From Mycobacterium sp. SVM_VP21 (GTDB lineage: Bacteria; Actinomycetota; Actinomycetes; Mycobacteriales; Mycobacteriaceae), in contig CP101406.1 of the NCBI GenBank assembly GCA_024758765.1, forward strand, positions 3,906,001-3,970,000: a stretch of 64,000 nucleotides of DNA, read 5' to 3'. Within the stretch, counting starts at the first letter, position 1. Each line of letters opens with the position of its first letter. The translations under genes were made by a program, and so were the position numbers. Of this stretch, positions 1 to 7,818 are shown piece after piece. The notes under the pieces were generated by a model. It ran no database searches, was not told the origin of the DNA, and was given only the letters and a program-made list of their open reading frames with translations.

Positions 1-89
1 CATCGTTTCGGATGGTGCTGCCCGGTGGGGCCACGTCGGCGGAAGAAATACCGGTCGGAGCAGTCACAGGCGCTTCTCAGTCCATGTAG
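1..89 (+). CDS. mprB: C-terminal end of sensor histidine kinase MprB (partial)
   Basis: The reading frame open at the left edge ends at TAG 87-89 and encodes FRMVLPGG followed by a short tail. That is the kind of last strand seen in the HATPase domain of mycobacterial MprB. In M. tuberculosis mprB lies directly upstream of pepD in the same direction, as here, and MprAB controls pepD in the envelope-stress response. Only 28 residues are visible, so the call rests mainly on gene order plus this short match. Confidence 0.6.
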   Translation, partial: SFRMVLPGGATSAEEIPVGAVTGASQSM

Positions 90-144
90 GCATGGTGGTG
101 AGGCAACGTCGCCGCAGTGGTGTCCCTAGGAGTAGGCAACAAAC

Positions 145-1569
145 ATGACGAATTACCCCGGGTACCTCCCGCCGCCTCAGCAACCGGAACGGTCCAACCC
201 GGCCGGCGCAGCGGCGGCGGACCAACGCGGACAGTCCGGTTATCCGGGTCGGCCCGCGCAGGGTTCGTACCCGCCGCCCTACGACTGGCGTTATGCCGCG
301 CACCAGGGGCAGCAGCAGTCCGCCTATCGCTCCGCCTATGACGCCTCCTATGGCCGTCCCGGTGTGCCGGGCGGTCCGGGTGGTCCGCGCGGTCCGGTTG
401 GGACTCAGCCGAAGCGTTCCCGCAGCGGTTTGGTGCTGGGAGCGGTCGCAATCGCGGCGATGTCCGGCGTGATGGGCGGCGTGGTCGGTTCGGCACTGCA
501 CTCCGATCACAAGCCGGCCGCCACCGGAAGCCACATGCCGAGCATTCAGGCCCCGGGTGTACCGGCCGCGGTGAATCTGCCGGACGGCTCGGTGGAGAAG
601 GTCGCGGCAAAGGTGGTGCCCAGCGTCGTCATGCTGGAGACCGATCTGGGCCGTCAGTCCGAGGAGGGCTCGGGCATCATCCTGTCGGCCGACGGGCTGA
701 TCCTGACCAACAACCACGTGGTGGCCGCCGCTGCCGCCAAGCCCGACCCAAGCACCAAGCTTGACCCGGGCGCCAAGCCCGACGGAGCTCCCAAGGGCGC
801 CCCGAGGACCACGGTGACCTTCGCCGATGGCCGCACCGCGCCGTTCACCGTGGTGGGCACCGACCCGGCCAGCGACATCGCCGTGGTGCGCGCGCAGGGC
901 GTCTCGGACCTGACCCCGATCACGATCGGGTCCTCAGCGGACCTGCGGGTGGGCCAGAACGTGGTGGCGGTCGGGTCGCCGCTCGGCCTGGAGGGCACCG
1001 TGACGACCGGGATCGTCAGCGCTCTCAACCGGCCCGTCTCCACCAGCGGCGAGGCCGGCAACCAGAACACGGTGCTCGACGCGATCCAGACCGATGCCGC
1101 CATCAACCCCGGCAACTCGGGCGGTGCGCTGGTCAACATGAACGGCGACCTGGTCGGGATCAACTCCGCGATCGCCACCATGGGCGGCGATTCCGCCGAA
1201 GCGCAGAGCGGTTCGATCGGCCTCGGCTTCGCGATACCGGTGGATCAGGCCAAGCGGATCGCCGACGAGCTCATCAACTCGCCGGACCACACGGCGTCGC
1301 ACGCCTCGCTGGGGGTGCGCGTCACCAGCGAGCGCAGCCTGCATGGCGCCAAGGTGGTCGAGGTGGTTCCCGGTGAGGCGGCCGCCAAGGCCGGTCTGCC
1401 CGAGGGCGCAACGGTGACGGCGTTCGACAAGCGCCCGATCGGCAGCGCTGACGCGCTGGTGGCCGCGGTGCGTTCCAAGGCACCCGGCGACCAGGTGACG
1501 CTGACCTACCTGGATGCCGCCGGAGCGTCCAAGACTGCGCAGGTCACGCTGGGTAAAGCGCAGCAGTGA
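145..1569 (+). CDS. pepD: HtrA-like membrane-anchored serine protease PepD
   Basis: 474 aa. The order is a Pro/Gly/Tyr/Gln-rich cytoplasmic N-terminus (1-90), a single membrane segment (about 95-116), a trypsin-like domain and one PDZ domain (about 380-470). The catalytic triad is readable: His191 in TNNHVV, Asp244 in DPASDIAVV, Ser325 in NPGNSGGAL. ATG 145 is preceded by AGGAG at about 129-133. The family degrades or refolds damaged proteins outside the membrane; in M. tuberculosis PepD is part of the MprAB/SigE stress network. A Lys/Pro/Gly-rich loop (about 199-220) follows the catalytic His and is longer than in typical HtrA proteins. Confidence 0.95.
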   Translation: MTNYPGYLPPPQQPERSNPAGAAAADQRGQSGYPGRPAQGSYPPPYDWRYAAHQGQQQSAYRSAYDASYGRPGVPGGPGGPRGPVGTQPKRSRSGLVLGAVAIAAMSGVMGGVVGSALHSDHKPAATGSHMPSIQAPGVPAAVNLPDGSVEKVAAKVVPSVVMLETDLGRQSEEGSGIILSADGLILTNNHVVAAAAAKPDPSTKLDPGAKPDGAPKGAPRTTVTFADGRTAPFTVVGTDPASDIAVVRAQGVSDLTPITIGSSADLRVGQNVVAVGSPLGLEGTVTTGIVSALNRPVSTSGEAGNQNTVLDAIQTDAAINPGNSGGALVNMNGDLVGINSAIATMGGDSAEAQSGSIGLGFAIPVDQAKRIADELINSPDHTASHASLGVRVTSERSLHGAKVVEVVPGEAAAKAGLPEGATVTAFDKRPIGSADALVAAVRSKAPGDQVTLTYLDAAGASKTAQVTLGKAQQ

Positions 1570-1593
1570 CGGGTTGGTGACTCCGCGGTGCCG

Positions 1594-1707
1594 ATGCGGC
1601 GGTCCCAGCTTCGCCTCTCCTTCGTCGAGCCTCGCTGAACCGCGGGTTTGATGCGGCGATCCCAGCTTCGCCTCTCCTTCGTCGAGCCTCGCTGAACCGC
1701 CGGGAAT
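1594..1707. repeat. Two tandem copies of a 57-bp repeat unit
   Basis: Units at 1594-1650 and 1651-1707 are almost identical through their first 50 bases (one G/A difference); only the last few bases of the second copy differ. Each unit carries imperfect inverted ends, GCGGTCCCAGC on the left and GCTGAACCGC on the right, around a CTCTCCTTCGTCGAG core, so it can fold as a hairpin. It fills the pepD-moaB2 gap. The same 57-bp unit occurs at 26051-26126 and, in opposite orientation, at 53471-53584. Confidence 0.9.
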
Positions 1708-1728
1708 CCGCCGTATACGGTTGCACCC

Positions 1729-2223
1729 ATGGAGCAGTCCCGAGAACTCGCCGGCCGCGCCCTTGTCGTCGTTGTTGACGACCGCACCGCCCACGGCGAT
1801 GAGGACCACAGTGGCCCGTTGGTCACCGAATTGTTGGCCGAGGGCGGATTCATGGTCGACGGTGTCGTCGCCGTCGCCGCCGACGAGGTGGAGATCCGCA
1901 ACGCGCTGAACACGGCGGTGATCGGCGGGGTCGACCTGGTTGTTTCGGTGGGCGGGACCGGGGTCACCCCGCGCGATGTCACCCCCGAGGCCACCCGCGA
2001 GCTGCTGGACCGCGAGATCCTCGGCATCGCCGAGGCGCTGCGGGCCTCCGGACTGTCCGCGGGCATTGCCGACGCGGGGCTCTCGCGTGGTCTGGCCGGC
2101 GTCTCGGGCAGCACCCTGGTGGTCAACCTGGCGGGGTCCCGGGCGGCGGTCCGCGACGGGATGGCGACGCTGAACCCGCTGGCCGCGGCGATCATCGGCC
2201 AACTGTCCAGTCTGGAGATCTAG
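1729..2223 (+). CDS. moaB2: Molybdenum cofactor biosynthesis protein MoaB2 (MogA/MoaB fold)
   Basis: 164 aa, a complete MogA/MoaB (MoCF_biosynth) domain. The substrate-binding signature is visible as VSVGGTGVTPRDVTPEAT (about 72-89). The family adenylylates molybdopterin or binds its precursor in the cytoplasm. In M. tuberculosis the ortholog Rv0984 sits between pepD and mscL, the same position as here. ATG 1729 follows the 57-bp repeats, so its promoter is either within the repeats or shared with pepD. Confidence 0.9.
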   Translation: MEQSRELAGRALVVVVDDRTAHGDEDHSGPLVTELLAEGGFMVDGVVAVAADEVEIRNALNTAVIGGVDLVVSVGGTGVTPRDVTPEATRELLDREILGIAEALRASGLSAGIADAGLSRGLAGVSGSTLVVNLAGSRAAVRDGMATLNPLAAAIIGQLSSLEI

Positions 2224-2229
2224 ACGACC

Positions 2230-2346
2230 ATGCCCGGACTCGAAGAGCATCAGTCGTCGTCGGACGAACGCGATCCCGACGACGCTCGAGAGGCCGAAGA
2301 ACGTGAGCGCTGGTTGCGGGACAACATCCCGCCGCATCACGGTTGA
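2230..2346 (+). CDS. Small acidic protein (38 aa) of unknown function
   Basis: ATG 2230 lies six bases after the moaB2 stop. The ORF encodes 38 residues, rich in Asp/Glu/Arg with an ERERWLRDNIPPHHG ending, and stops at TGA 2344-2346. The highly charged, helical composition and tight spacing suggest a real gene translated from the moaB2 transcript, though no strong ribosome binding site is visible. No family is recognised. Confidence 0.5.
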   Translation: MPGLEEHQSSSDERDPDDAREAEERERWLRDNIPPHHG

Positions 2347-2454
2347 GGTTCGACTTCGCGAAATCCCCCGTACGGACTCCACAGCGGCTATTACGGTTCG
2401 CCGTAGGCGGCGTGGCGCCGCTTCGCAGTGCATCCGTACGGAAGGGGAGTTGCG

Positions 2455-2886
2455 GTGCTCAAGGGATTCAAAAATTTCCTCATGCGCGATGACGTCATCA
2501 CGGTGGCCATCGGTCTGGTGGTGGCGCTGGCGTTTTCCAATCTGGTCAAGGCCTTCACCGACAGCGTGATCAACCCGCTGGTCTCGGCCGCGCAGCCCGA
2601 TACTGCCGGGCTGGGGCTGGGTTACCAATTGGGGGCGGAGGGCAACGAGGCGACGTTCATCGACCTCGGCGCATTCATCTCCGCGATCATCTACTTCGTC
2701 GTGTTCATGGCCACGATCTACTTCCTGATCGTTCTGCCCTACAAGCACATCCAGAAGCGCCGCGGGAACACCGTGTTCGGCGACCCGGCACCGACCAAGA
2801 CCTGCCCGGAGTGCAAGTCCGAAATCGCCGCCGACGCCAACAAGTGCAAGTTCTGCGCCAGCGTGCAGCCCGCCACCGCCGCATAG
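2455..2886 (+). CDS. mscL: Large-conductance mechanosensitive channel MscL with C-terminal zinc ribbon
   Basis: 143 aa from GTG 2455, which has a GGAAGGGGA ribosome binding site at 2440-2448. The start LKGFKNFLMRDDV is the usual MscL amphipathic helix, followed by TM1 (about 14-34) and TM2 (about 73-95). MscL forms a pentameric pore that opens under membrane tension during osmotic downshock. The C-terminus differs from M. tuberculosis MscL: residues 117-134 hold CPEC...CKFC, a four-cysteine zinc ribbon replacing the charged helical bundle. Confidence 0.9.
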   Translation: MLKGFKNFLMRDDVITVAIGLVVALAFSNLVKAFTDSVINPLVSAAQPDTAGLGLGYQLGAEGNEATFIDLGAFISAIIYFVVFMATIYFLIVLPYKHIQKRRGNTVFGDPAPTKTCPECKSEIAADANKCKFCASVQPATAA

Positions 2887-2892
2887 CGGTGT

Positions 2893-3543
2893 TCAGCGCA
2901 GGGTGAGCGTGACAGCCTGACCGAGAGTGGCGCCGGCCACCGCCACCGCAGCGGTGGCCGGCAACGCCACCAATACCACCCGGTCGTCGTGATTGTGTTT
3001 GTCGGACACCAGCACCACGATCCCGCCGCTGGCGAGCACTCGGGCGGCGCCCGGCGGGCCGGCGACATCCTCGGCGGCGGTCGTCACGACGTCGACCACG
3101 TCGCCTGGGCGCACCAGATCGATCAGTGCTGCGTCGGCCGGATGCACGCCGACGATGCGGGCGTCGGGTCCGGCGGCGGCCTCGGTGAGGCGGCGGCCGA
3201 GCACGCGGACATCGGTGAGTATCTCGCCGCGGCGGGCCGGACCCGCCAGCGTGGTCTGCATCAGCGCCGCCATATCAGTGGCGGCACCGTCGGGAACCAT
3301 TTGAGCCGAACGGCTTTCGAGGGAAAGGTCGTCGAGGGTCAGCGTTGAGCCAGGCGCGATGTCGCGGCTTGCCACTACGACGTTGAGCCGGTCGCCTTGC
3401 GGGTTGGAGCGCACTGCCGTGACGCCGGCCAACACGACGAGGGCTCCTGCGGTCATTCGCCGCGCCCGTACGGTGCGAGTCCAGTCGGGACGCAGTGCCA
3501 GCGAGATCCGGCTGATCAGTGTGGGGTTGAGCGAGTCGCCCAT
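2893..3543 (-). CDS. SAF-domain membrane-anchored protein (CpaB/RcpC-like)
   Basis: 216 aa. One membrane segment (about 30-45) is followed by a SAF domain (about 54-118: VASRDIAPGSTLTLDDL) and a second beta-rich region with PGDVVDVV. SAF domains occur in Flp-pilus CpaB and in antifreeze-like proteins. No pilus genes are nearby, so the role is open. It converges on mscL with six bases between stops. M. tuberculosis has a comparable hypothetical gene in this neighbourhood (Rv0990c), but the equivalence is not certain. Confidence 0.75.
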   Translation of the reverse strand: MGDSLNPTLISRISLALRPDWTRTVRARRMTAGALVVLAGVTAVRSNPQGDRLNVVVASRDIAPGSTLTLDDLSLESRSAQMVPDGAATDMAALMQTTLAGPARRGEILTDVRVLGRRLTEAAAGPDARIVGVHPADAALIDLVRPGDVVDVVTTAAEDVAGPPGAARVLASGGIVVLVSDKHNHDDRVVLVALPATAAVAVAGATLGQAVTLTLR

Positions 3544-3609
3544 GGCGTCACGCTAAGCGGCTGCCGCATAACGGATCGTCAGTCCGGGGGTCGGGCTGTG
3601 GATAACGAA

Positions 3610-3978
3610 CTACGCCGAGGTGGCTGCCGGTGCCGACGACGTGGTGCTGGCCTTGGCGCTGTCGCTGGGCTTGGTGCCGCTGTCGGCCGATTTGGTGCCG
3701 CTGTCGCCCGAGCTACTGCCCGAGTCGCCCGACGTCGAAGAGCTGGCGGAGCTGCTGCCATTGCTGGAACCGTTGGACGTTGACTTCCCGGACTTGCCCG
3801 CTTCCCGGCTGTCGTTGCGGTAGAAACCACTGCCCTTGAAGACCACGCCGACCTTGCCGAAGATCTTGCGCAGCCGGCCGTTGCAGTCCTCGCAGGTGGT
3901 CAGCGCATCGTCGGTGAAGGCCTGGACCACGTCGAAGCGGTTGCTGCACTCGGTGCAGGCATAGCTGTAGGTGGGCAC
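3610..3978 (-). CDS. ruc: FmdB-type zinc-ribbon protein, redox-regulated chaperone Ruc
   Basis: 122 aa. The N-terminal FmdB/CxxC regulatory domain has four cysteines (Cys8, Cys11, Cys29, Cys32) that would bind zinc, followed by GVVFKGSGFYRND. From about residue 60 the protein is a low-complexity Ser/Gly/Asp/Thr tail, probably disordered. The M. tuberculosis ortholog Rv0991c (Ruc) is described as an oxidation-activated holdase chaperone whose disordered tail matters for activity. That function is transferred here by similarity and position. Confidence 0.85.
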   Translation of the reverse strand: MPTYSYACTECSNRFDVVQAFTDDALTTCEDCNGRLRKIFGKVGVVFKGSGFYRNDSREAGKSGKSTSNGSSNGSSSASSSTSGDSGSSSGDSGTKSADSGTKPSDSAKASTTSSAPAATSA

Positions 3979-4086
3979 GTGAACCTCCGTGAATCGAACA
4001 ATCGGCTTAGCACTCTACCGTGCTAAGTGCTAGAACCACCATGTGGCCTTCCTCATTCCAAGGCTCGTTGTGGGGCCACTTCGACG

Positions 4087-4683
4087 TCAGCCCAGCGCCA
4101 CCAGACCGCGCCCGGGTGTCACGGCATGCGTCATCGGCACGTCGTGGGCCTCCGCGGGCAGCTCGTCGAGAAGCTCCGCGTCGCGAACCACCGCTACCAG
4201 CGGAATCTGCGGCCTGCGCCACTGCAGCGAGCGGTCGTAGAAACCGGCGCCGCGCCCCAGCCGGGCGCCTCGGCGGTCGACGGCCACCGCCGGCACCACG
4301 ATCAGGTCCGCCTCGGCCAGCGCGTCGGCGGCCAGCCAGGGTTCCGGTGGTTCGAGCAGGCCGAACCGGGCGGTGGTGAGGTTTTCGGGCCGGTATTCGC
4401 CCCACAGCAGCGCCAGCGGGGTGCCGTCGTCCTCGGTGCGCACCACCGGTAACAGCACCCGCGCGCCACGACGGGCCAGGCCCGCGAGCATCGCGGTCGA
4501 GCCCGGCTCGCTGCCCACCGGCACATAGGCGCAGACCGTGCCGGCGTCGTCCGCGAGCCGCTCCAGGTGCTTGGCCAGCGCTGCGGCCTCGGCATCGTGC
4601 ACGTCGGGGGGTACCGCGCGTCGGTCGGCGAGCAGCCGCGCCCGCAACGCGGACTTGGCGGCCACCACCGCGTCGTCGGTCAC
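4087..4683 (-). CDS. 5-formyltetrahydrofolate cyclo-ligase
   Basis: 198 aa from GTG 4683. The frame runs further upstream under galU on the other strand, but family length (M. tuberculosis Rv0992c is about the same size) and the AKSALRARLLADRR start favour this GTG. The ATP/folate-binding segments VPVGSEPGS (about 55-63) and RLGRGAGFYDRSL (about 141-153) are clear. It converts 5-formyl-THF to 5,10-methenyl-THF with ATP hydrolysis. It is divergent from galU, with 76 bases between starts. Confidence 0.9.
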   Translation of the reverse strand: MTDDAVVAAKSALRARLLADRRAVPPDVHDAEAAALAKHLERLADDAGTVCAYVPVGSEPGSTAMLAGLARRGARVLLPVVRTEDDGTPLALLWGEYRPENLTTARFGLLEPPEPWLAADALAEADLIVVPAVAVDRRGARLGRGAGFYDRSLQWRRPQIPLVAVVRDAELLDELPAEAHDVPMTHAVTPGRGLVALG

Positions 4684-4759
4684 GGCAACCAGACTGTCAG
4701 CAACGGCTCGCCCACCGCCAGCCGAAGAGGTGAAGTGGATTGCGGTTATCGTGTGAGCA

Positions 4760-5671
4760 ATGCCCACGCCGAAGGTCCCGATTCCGCGCACCGCCATTGT
4801 GCCCGCGGCAGGTTTGGGCACCCGTTTTCTGCCCGCGACCAAGACCGTTCCCAAAGAACTACTGCCGGTCGTCGACACCCCCGGCATCGAGCTCGTCGCC
4901 GCCGAGGCGGCCGAAGCCGGTGCCGAACGGTTGGTGATCATCACCTCCGAAGGCAAGGACGGCGTGGTCGCGCACTTCGTCGAAGACTTGGTGCTCGAAG
5001 GCACGCTGGAGGCCCGCGGTAAGAAGGCGATGCTGGCCAAGGTGCGCCGCGCCCCGCAGTTGATCAAGGTCGAGTCGGTGGTGCAGGCCGAGCCGCTGGG
5101 CCTGGGGCACGCTATCAGCTGCGTCGAGCCCACCTTGTCCGACGACGAAGATGCCGTGGCGGTCCTGCTGCCCGACGACCTGGTGCTGCCCACCGGAGTG
5201 CTGGAGACCATGTCCAAGGTGCGTGCCCGCCGGGGCGGCACCGTGTTGTGCGCGATCGAGGTCAGCCCCGACGAGGTCAGCGCCTACGGCGTCTTCGACG
5301 TCGAGCCGCTGCCCGATGGTGACAACCCGGACGTGATGCGGGTCAAGGGGATGGTCGAGAAGCCCAAGGCCCAAGACGCACCGTCGATGTATGCCGCGGC
5401 GGGCCGCTACGTGCTGGACCGGGCCGTGTTCGACGCGTTGCGGCGCATCGACCGCGGGGCCGGCGGCGAGGTGCAGCTCACCGACGCGATCGCGCTGATG
5501 ATCGCCGAAGGCCATCCCGTACACGTCGTCGTGCACCGGGGGTCGCGACACGACCTGGGAAATCCGGGCGGCTACCTCAAAGCTGCGGTTGACTTTGCCT
5601 TGGACCGCGACGACTACGGTCCGGATCTGCGCCGGTGGCTGGTGGCGCGGCTGGGCTTGGCGGAGAACTGA
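4760..5671 (+). CDS. galU: UTP-glucose-1-phosphate uridylyltransferase GalU
   Basis: 303 aa. The nucleotidyltransferase signature GLGTRFLPATKTVPKE begins near residue 15. Further on are the GHAISC and VEKPK segments typical of bacterial GalU. The enzyme makes UDP-glucose from glucose-1-phosphate and UTP for wall arabinogalactan, trehalose and glycolipid synthesis. It is followed after 50 bases by moeA1 in the same direction, as in M. tuberculosis Rv0993-Rv0994. Confidence 0.95.
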   Translation: MPTPKVPIPRTAIVPAAGLGTRFLPATKTVPKELLPVVDTPGIELVAAEAAEAGAERLVIITSEGKDGVVAHFVEDLVLEGTLEARGKKAMLAKVRRAPQLIKVESVVQAEPLGLGHAISCVEPTLSDDEDAVAVLLPDDLVLPTGVLETMSKVRARRGGTVLCAIEVSPDEVSAYGVFDVEPLPDGDNPDVMRVKGMVEKPKAQDAPSMYAAAGRYVLDRAVFDALRRIDRGAGGEVQLTDAIALMIAEGHPVHVVVHRGSRHDLGNPGGYLKAAVDFALDRDDYGPDLRRWLVARLGLAEN

Positions 5672-5721
5672 GCTGACGTCAGCGGAGATCGGACCGAGGC
5701 TGCAACGGAGAAAGGCACACC

Positions 5722-6999
5722 GTGCGTTCGGTTGAGGAGCAGCAGGCCCGGGTTTCGGCTGCCGCCGTGGCGCCCCGCCCGGTCCGGGTGGCGATCGCCG
5801 AGGCTCAGGGCTTGATGTGCGCTGAAGAAGTGGTCGCCGAGCGGCCGATGCCCGCATTCGACCAGGCCGCCATCGACGGTTACGCGGTGCGCAGCGTCGA
5901 TGTCCTGGGCGCCGACGCGATCGGCGACAGCTCCGATGGGGCCGGGCGCGATGATGCCTCCAGCACCGTGGTCACTTTGCCGGTACTGGGCGTCATCGAA
6001 GCCGGCGCCCGTACTCCCACCCGGCTGCAACCCAAGCTGGCCACCCGGATTCAGACCGGGGCGCCGATGCCAACCCTCGCCGACGCGGTGCTTCCGCTGC
6101 GTTGGACCGACGGCGGGACCTCCCGCGTGCGGGTGCTGCGGGGCGTACGCCCGGGCGACTACGTGCGTCGGGTCGGCGACGACGTGCAGCCCGGCGATGT
6201 CGCGGTGCGCGCGGGAACGGTGGTCGGGGCGGCCCAGGTGGGGCTGCTGGCCGCCGTGGGCCGCGACCGGGTGCTGGTCCACCCGCGCCCCCGCCTGTCG
6301 GTCATGGCGGTCGGCGGCGAATTGGTGGATGTGAACCGCACACCCGGCAACGGGCAGGTCTATGACGTCGACTCCTACGCGCTGGCCGCGGCCGGTCGGG
6401 ATGCGGGTGCGGAGGTCAATCGGGTAGGCATCGTCAGCAATGACCCCAAGAAGCTGCGCGAGACGGTTGAGGGACAGCTCAACCGCGCCGAGGTGGTGGT
6501 GATCGCTGGCGGGGTCGGGGGTGCTGCGGCCGATGAGGTACGCGCGGTGCTGGCCGATCTCGGTGACATGGAGGTCGCCCGGATCGCGATGCACCCCGGT
6601 TCGGTGCAGGGCTTCGGCCAGCTTGGTCCCGAAGGAGTGCCGACGTTCCTGTTGCCTACCAACCCGGTGAGCGCGCTGGTGGTGTTCGAGGTGATGATCC
6701 GCCCGCTGATCCGGCTGTCGCTGGGCAAGCGTGAGCCGATGCGCCGGATGGTGCAGGCCCGCACCCTCGGGCCGATCGCTTCGATGCCCGGCCGCAAGGG
6801 GTTCTTGCGTGGCCAGCTGATGCGTGACGAGGACACCGGCGAGTACCTGGTGCAGGTGCTCGGGGCCACTGGCGGCACGGCGTCGCATCTGTTGGCCACG
6901 TTGGCCGAGGCGAACTGTCTGGTGGTGGTTCCCGAGGAGGTCGAGCAGATCGCCGCCGGCGAGTTGGTGGACGTCGCCTTCCTGGCTCAGCGGGGCTGA
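5722..6999 (+). CDS. moeA1: MoeA-like protein MoeA1 (gephyrin-like Glp)
   Basis: 425 aa from GTG 5722. The MoeA domain order is present: FDQAAIDGYAVRS near 48-60, then RIQTGAPMPTLADAVLPL. In the metal-insertion loop, where active MoeA has GGVSVGD, this protein has AGGVGGAAADEV (about 261-272), so the usual catalytic Ser/Asp pattern is missing. In Corynebacterium glutamicum a MoeA homolog, Glp, binds FtsZ and the membrane receptor GlpR. A glpR-like gene lies two genes downstream here, so a division role is more likely than, or additional to, molybdopterin chemistry. Confidence 0.9.
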   Translation: MRSVEEQQARVSAAAVAPRPVRVAIAEAQGLMCAEEVVAERPMPAFDQAAIDGYAVRSVDVLGADAIGDSSDGAGRDDASSTVVTLPVLGVIEAGARTPTRLQPKLATRIQTGAPMPTLADAVLPLRWTDGGTSRVRVLRGVRPGDYVRRVGDDVQPGDVAVRAGTVVGAAQVGLLAAVGRDRVLVHPRPRLSVMAVGGELVDVNRTPGNGQVYDVDSYALAAAGRDAGAEVNRVGIVSNDPKKLRETVEGQLNRAEVVVIAGGVGGAAADEVRAVLADLGDMEVARIAMHPGSVQGFGQLGPEGVPTFLLPTNPVSALVVFEVMIRPLIRLSLGKREPMRRMVQARTLGPIASMPGRKGFLRGQLMRDEDTGEYLVQVLGATGGTASHLLATLAEANCLVVVPEEVEQIAAGELVDVAFLAQRG

Positions 7000-7009
7000 G
7001 CCCGAGTCC

Positions 7010-7672
7010 ATGTTGGTCAATCTGTGGCCGTTCAAGGCCGTTGAGCACCCCGGCTGGCCGAGTGTGCTCGGGCCCCTGCGGGTGCCGGCGGGCGTGATCC
7101 GGCTCCGGCCGGTGCGGATGCGTGATGGCGTGGCGTGGAGCCGGATTCGGCTGGCCGACCGCGCCTACCTGGAGCAGTGGGAACCCAGTGTGGAGGTGGA
7201 CTGGGTGACCCGGCACGGCAGCGCCTCCTGGCCGCCGCTGTGTTCGAGTCTGCGCACCGAGGCCCGCTATGGGCGGATGCTGCCGTACGTGATCGAGCTC
7301 GACGGCCGATTCTGCGGCCAGCTGACCGTGGGCAATATCGCCCACGGGGCGCTGCGCTCGGCCTGGATCGGGTACTGGGTGTCTAGCGCGGTGGCCGGCG
7401 GGGGAGTGGCAACCGGGGCGGTGGCACTCGGGCTCGACCACTGCTTCGGGCCGGTACGGCTGCATCGGGTGGAGGCCACCGTCCGGCCGGAGAACGCGGC
7501 CAGCCGGGCGGTGTTGGCCAAGGTCGGCTTCCGTCAGGAAGGGCTGCTGCAGCGCTACCTCGACGTCGATGGGGCGTGGCGCGACCACCTGCTGGTGGCG
7601 ATGACGATGGAGGAGGTCGCCGGGTCGGTGACCTCGGCGCTGATTCAGTCCGGCCGGGCCGCCCGGGCCTGA
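7010..7672 (+). CDS. rimJ: GNAT acetyltransferase, RimJ-like
   Basis: 220 aa from ATG 7010, ten bases after moeA1. It has a RimJ/RimL-type GNAT domain: GVIRLRPVRMRDG at the start, RPENAASRAVLAKVGF in the acetyl-CoA/substrate motif, and an RDHLL end. The family acetylates protein N-termini. The RimJ name follows the M. tuberculosis ortholog Rv0995; the target is unknown. It sits between moeA1 and glpR. Confidence 0.88.
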   Translation: MLVNLWPFKAVEHPGWPSVLGPLRVPAGVIRLRPVRMRDGVAWSRIRLADRAYLEQWEPSVEVDWVTRHGSASWPPLCSSLRTEARYGRMLPYVIELDGRFCGQLTVGNIAHGALRSAWIGYWVSSAVAGGGVATGAVALGLDHCFGPVRLHRVEATVRPENAASRAVLAKVGFRQEGLLQRYLDVDGAWRDHLLVAMTMEEVAGSVTSALIQSGRAARA

Positions 7673-7730
7673 TGATATTCGGACGAGATGTTACCCGTGT
7701 GGTAGTTGTGACTGGCGAGGTCAGCGAGTA

Positions 7731-7748
7731 AATTACAACTGTGTAATT
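7731..7748. promoter_or_regulatory. 18-bp perfect palindrome upstream of glpR
   Basis: AATTACA (7731-7737), four spacer bases ACTG, then TGTAATT (7742-7748) form a perfect 7-bp inverted repeat in an AT-rich patch, 71 bases before the glpR start. This is the form of a dimeric repressor or activator site. No regulator is identified from the sequence. Confidence 0.6.
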
Positions 7749-7818
7749 GGTTCGGCGCGTCGTCCGAGGTCGTGTGGCTCTCACACCTAGCCTTGGCTCG
7801 GAAAGGAGCAGGCCAACC

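Noticed and set aside
1594..1707. Tandem 57-bp units as a CRISPR array
   Set aside because: There are only two units with no variable spacer between them, and no cas genes.
1544..1726. Minus-strand ORFs within the 57-bp repeats (ARRRRGEAG peptides)
   Set aside because: Repeat-derived reading frames with no ribosome binding site; the similar peptide in the sigma factor is the only one inside a real gene.
934..2748. 604-codon ORF on the minus strand across pepD, moaB2 and mscL
   Set aside because: It is the complement of well-supported genes in a GC-rich genome; composition is Arg/Gly/His-rich without any domain.
4684..5241. N-terminal extension of formyl-THF ligase under galU
   Set aside because: It would overlap galU antisense and exceed family length; GTG 4683 gives the expected size.
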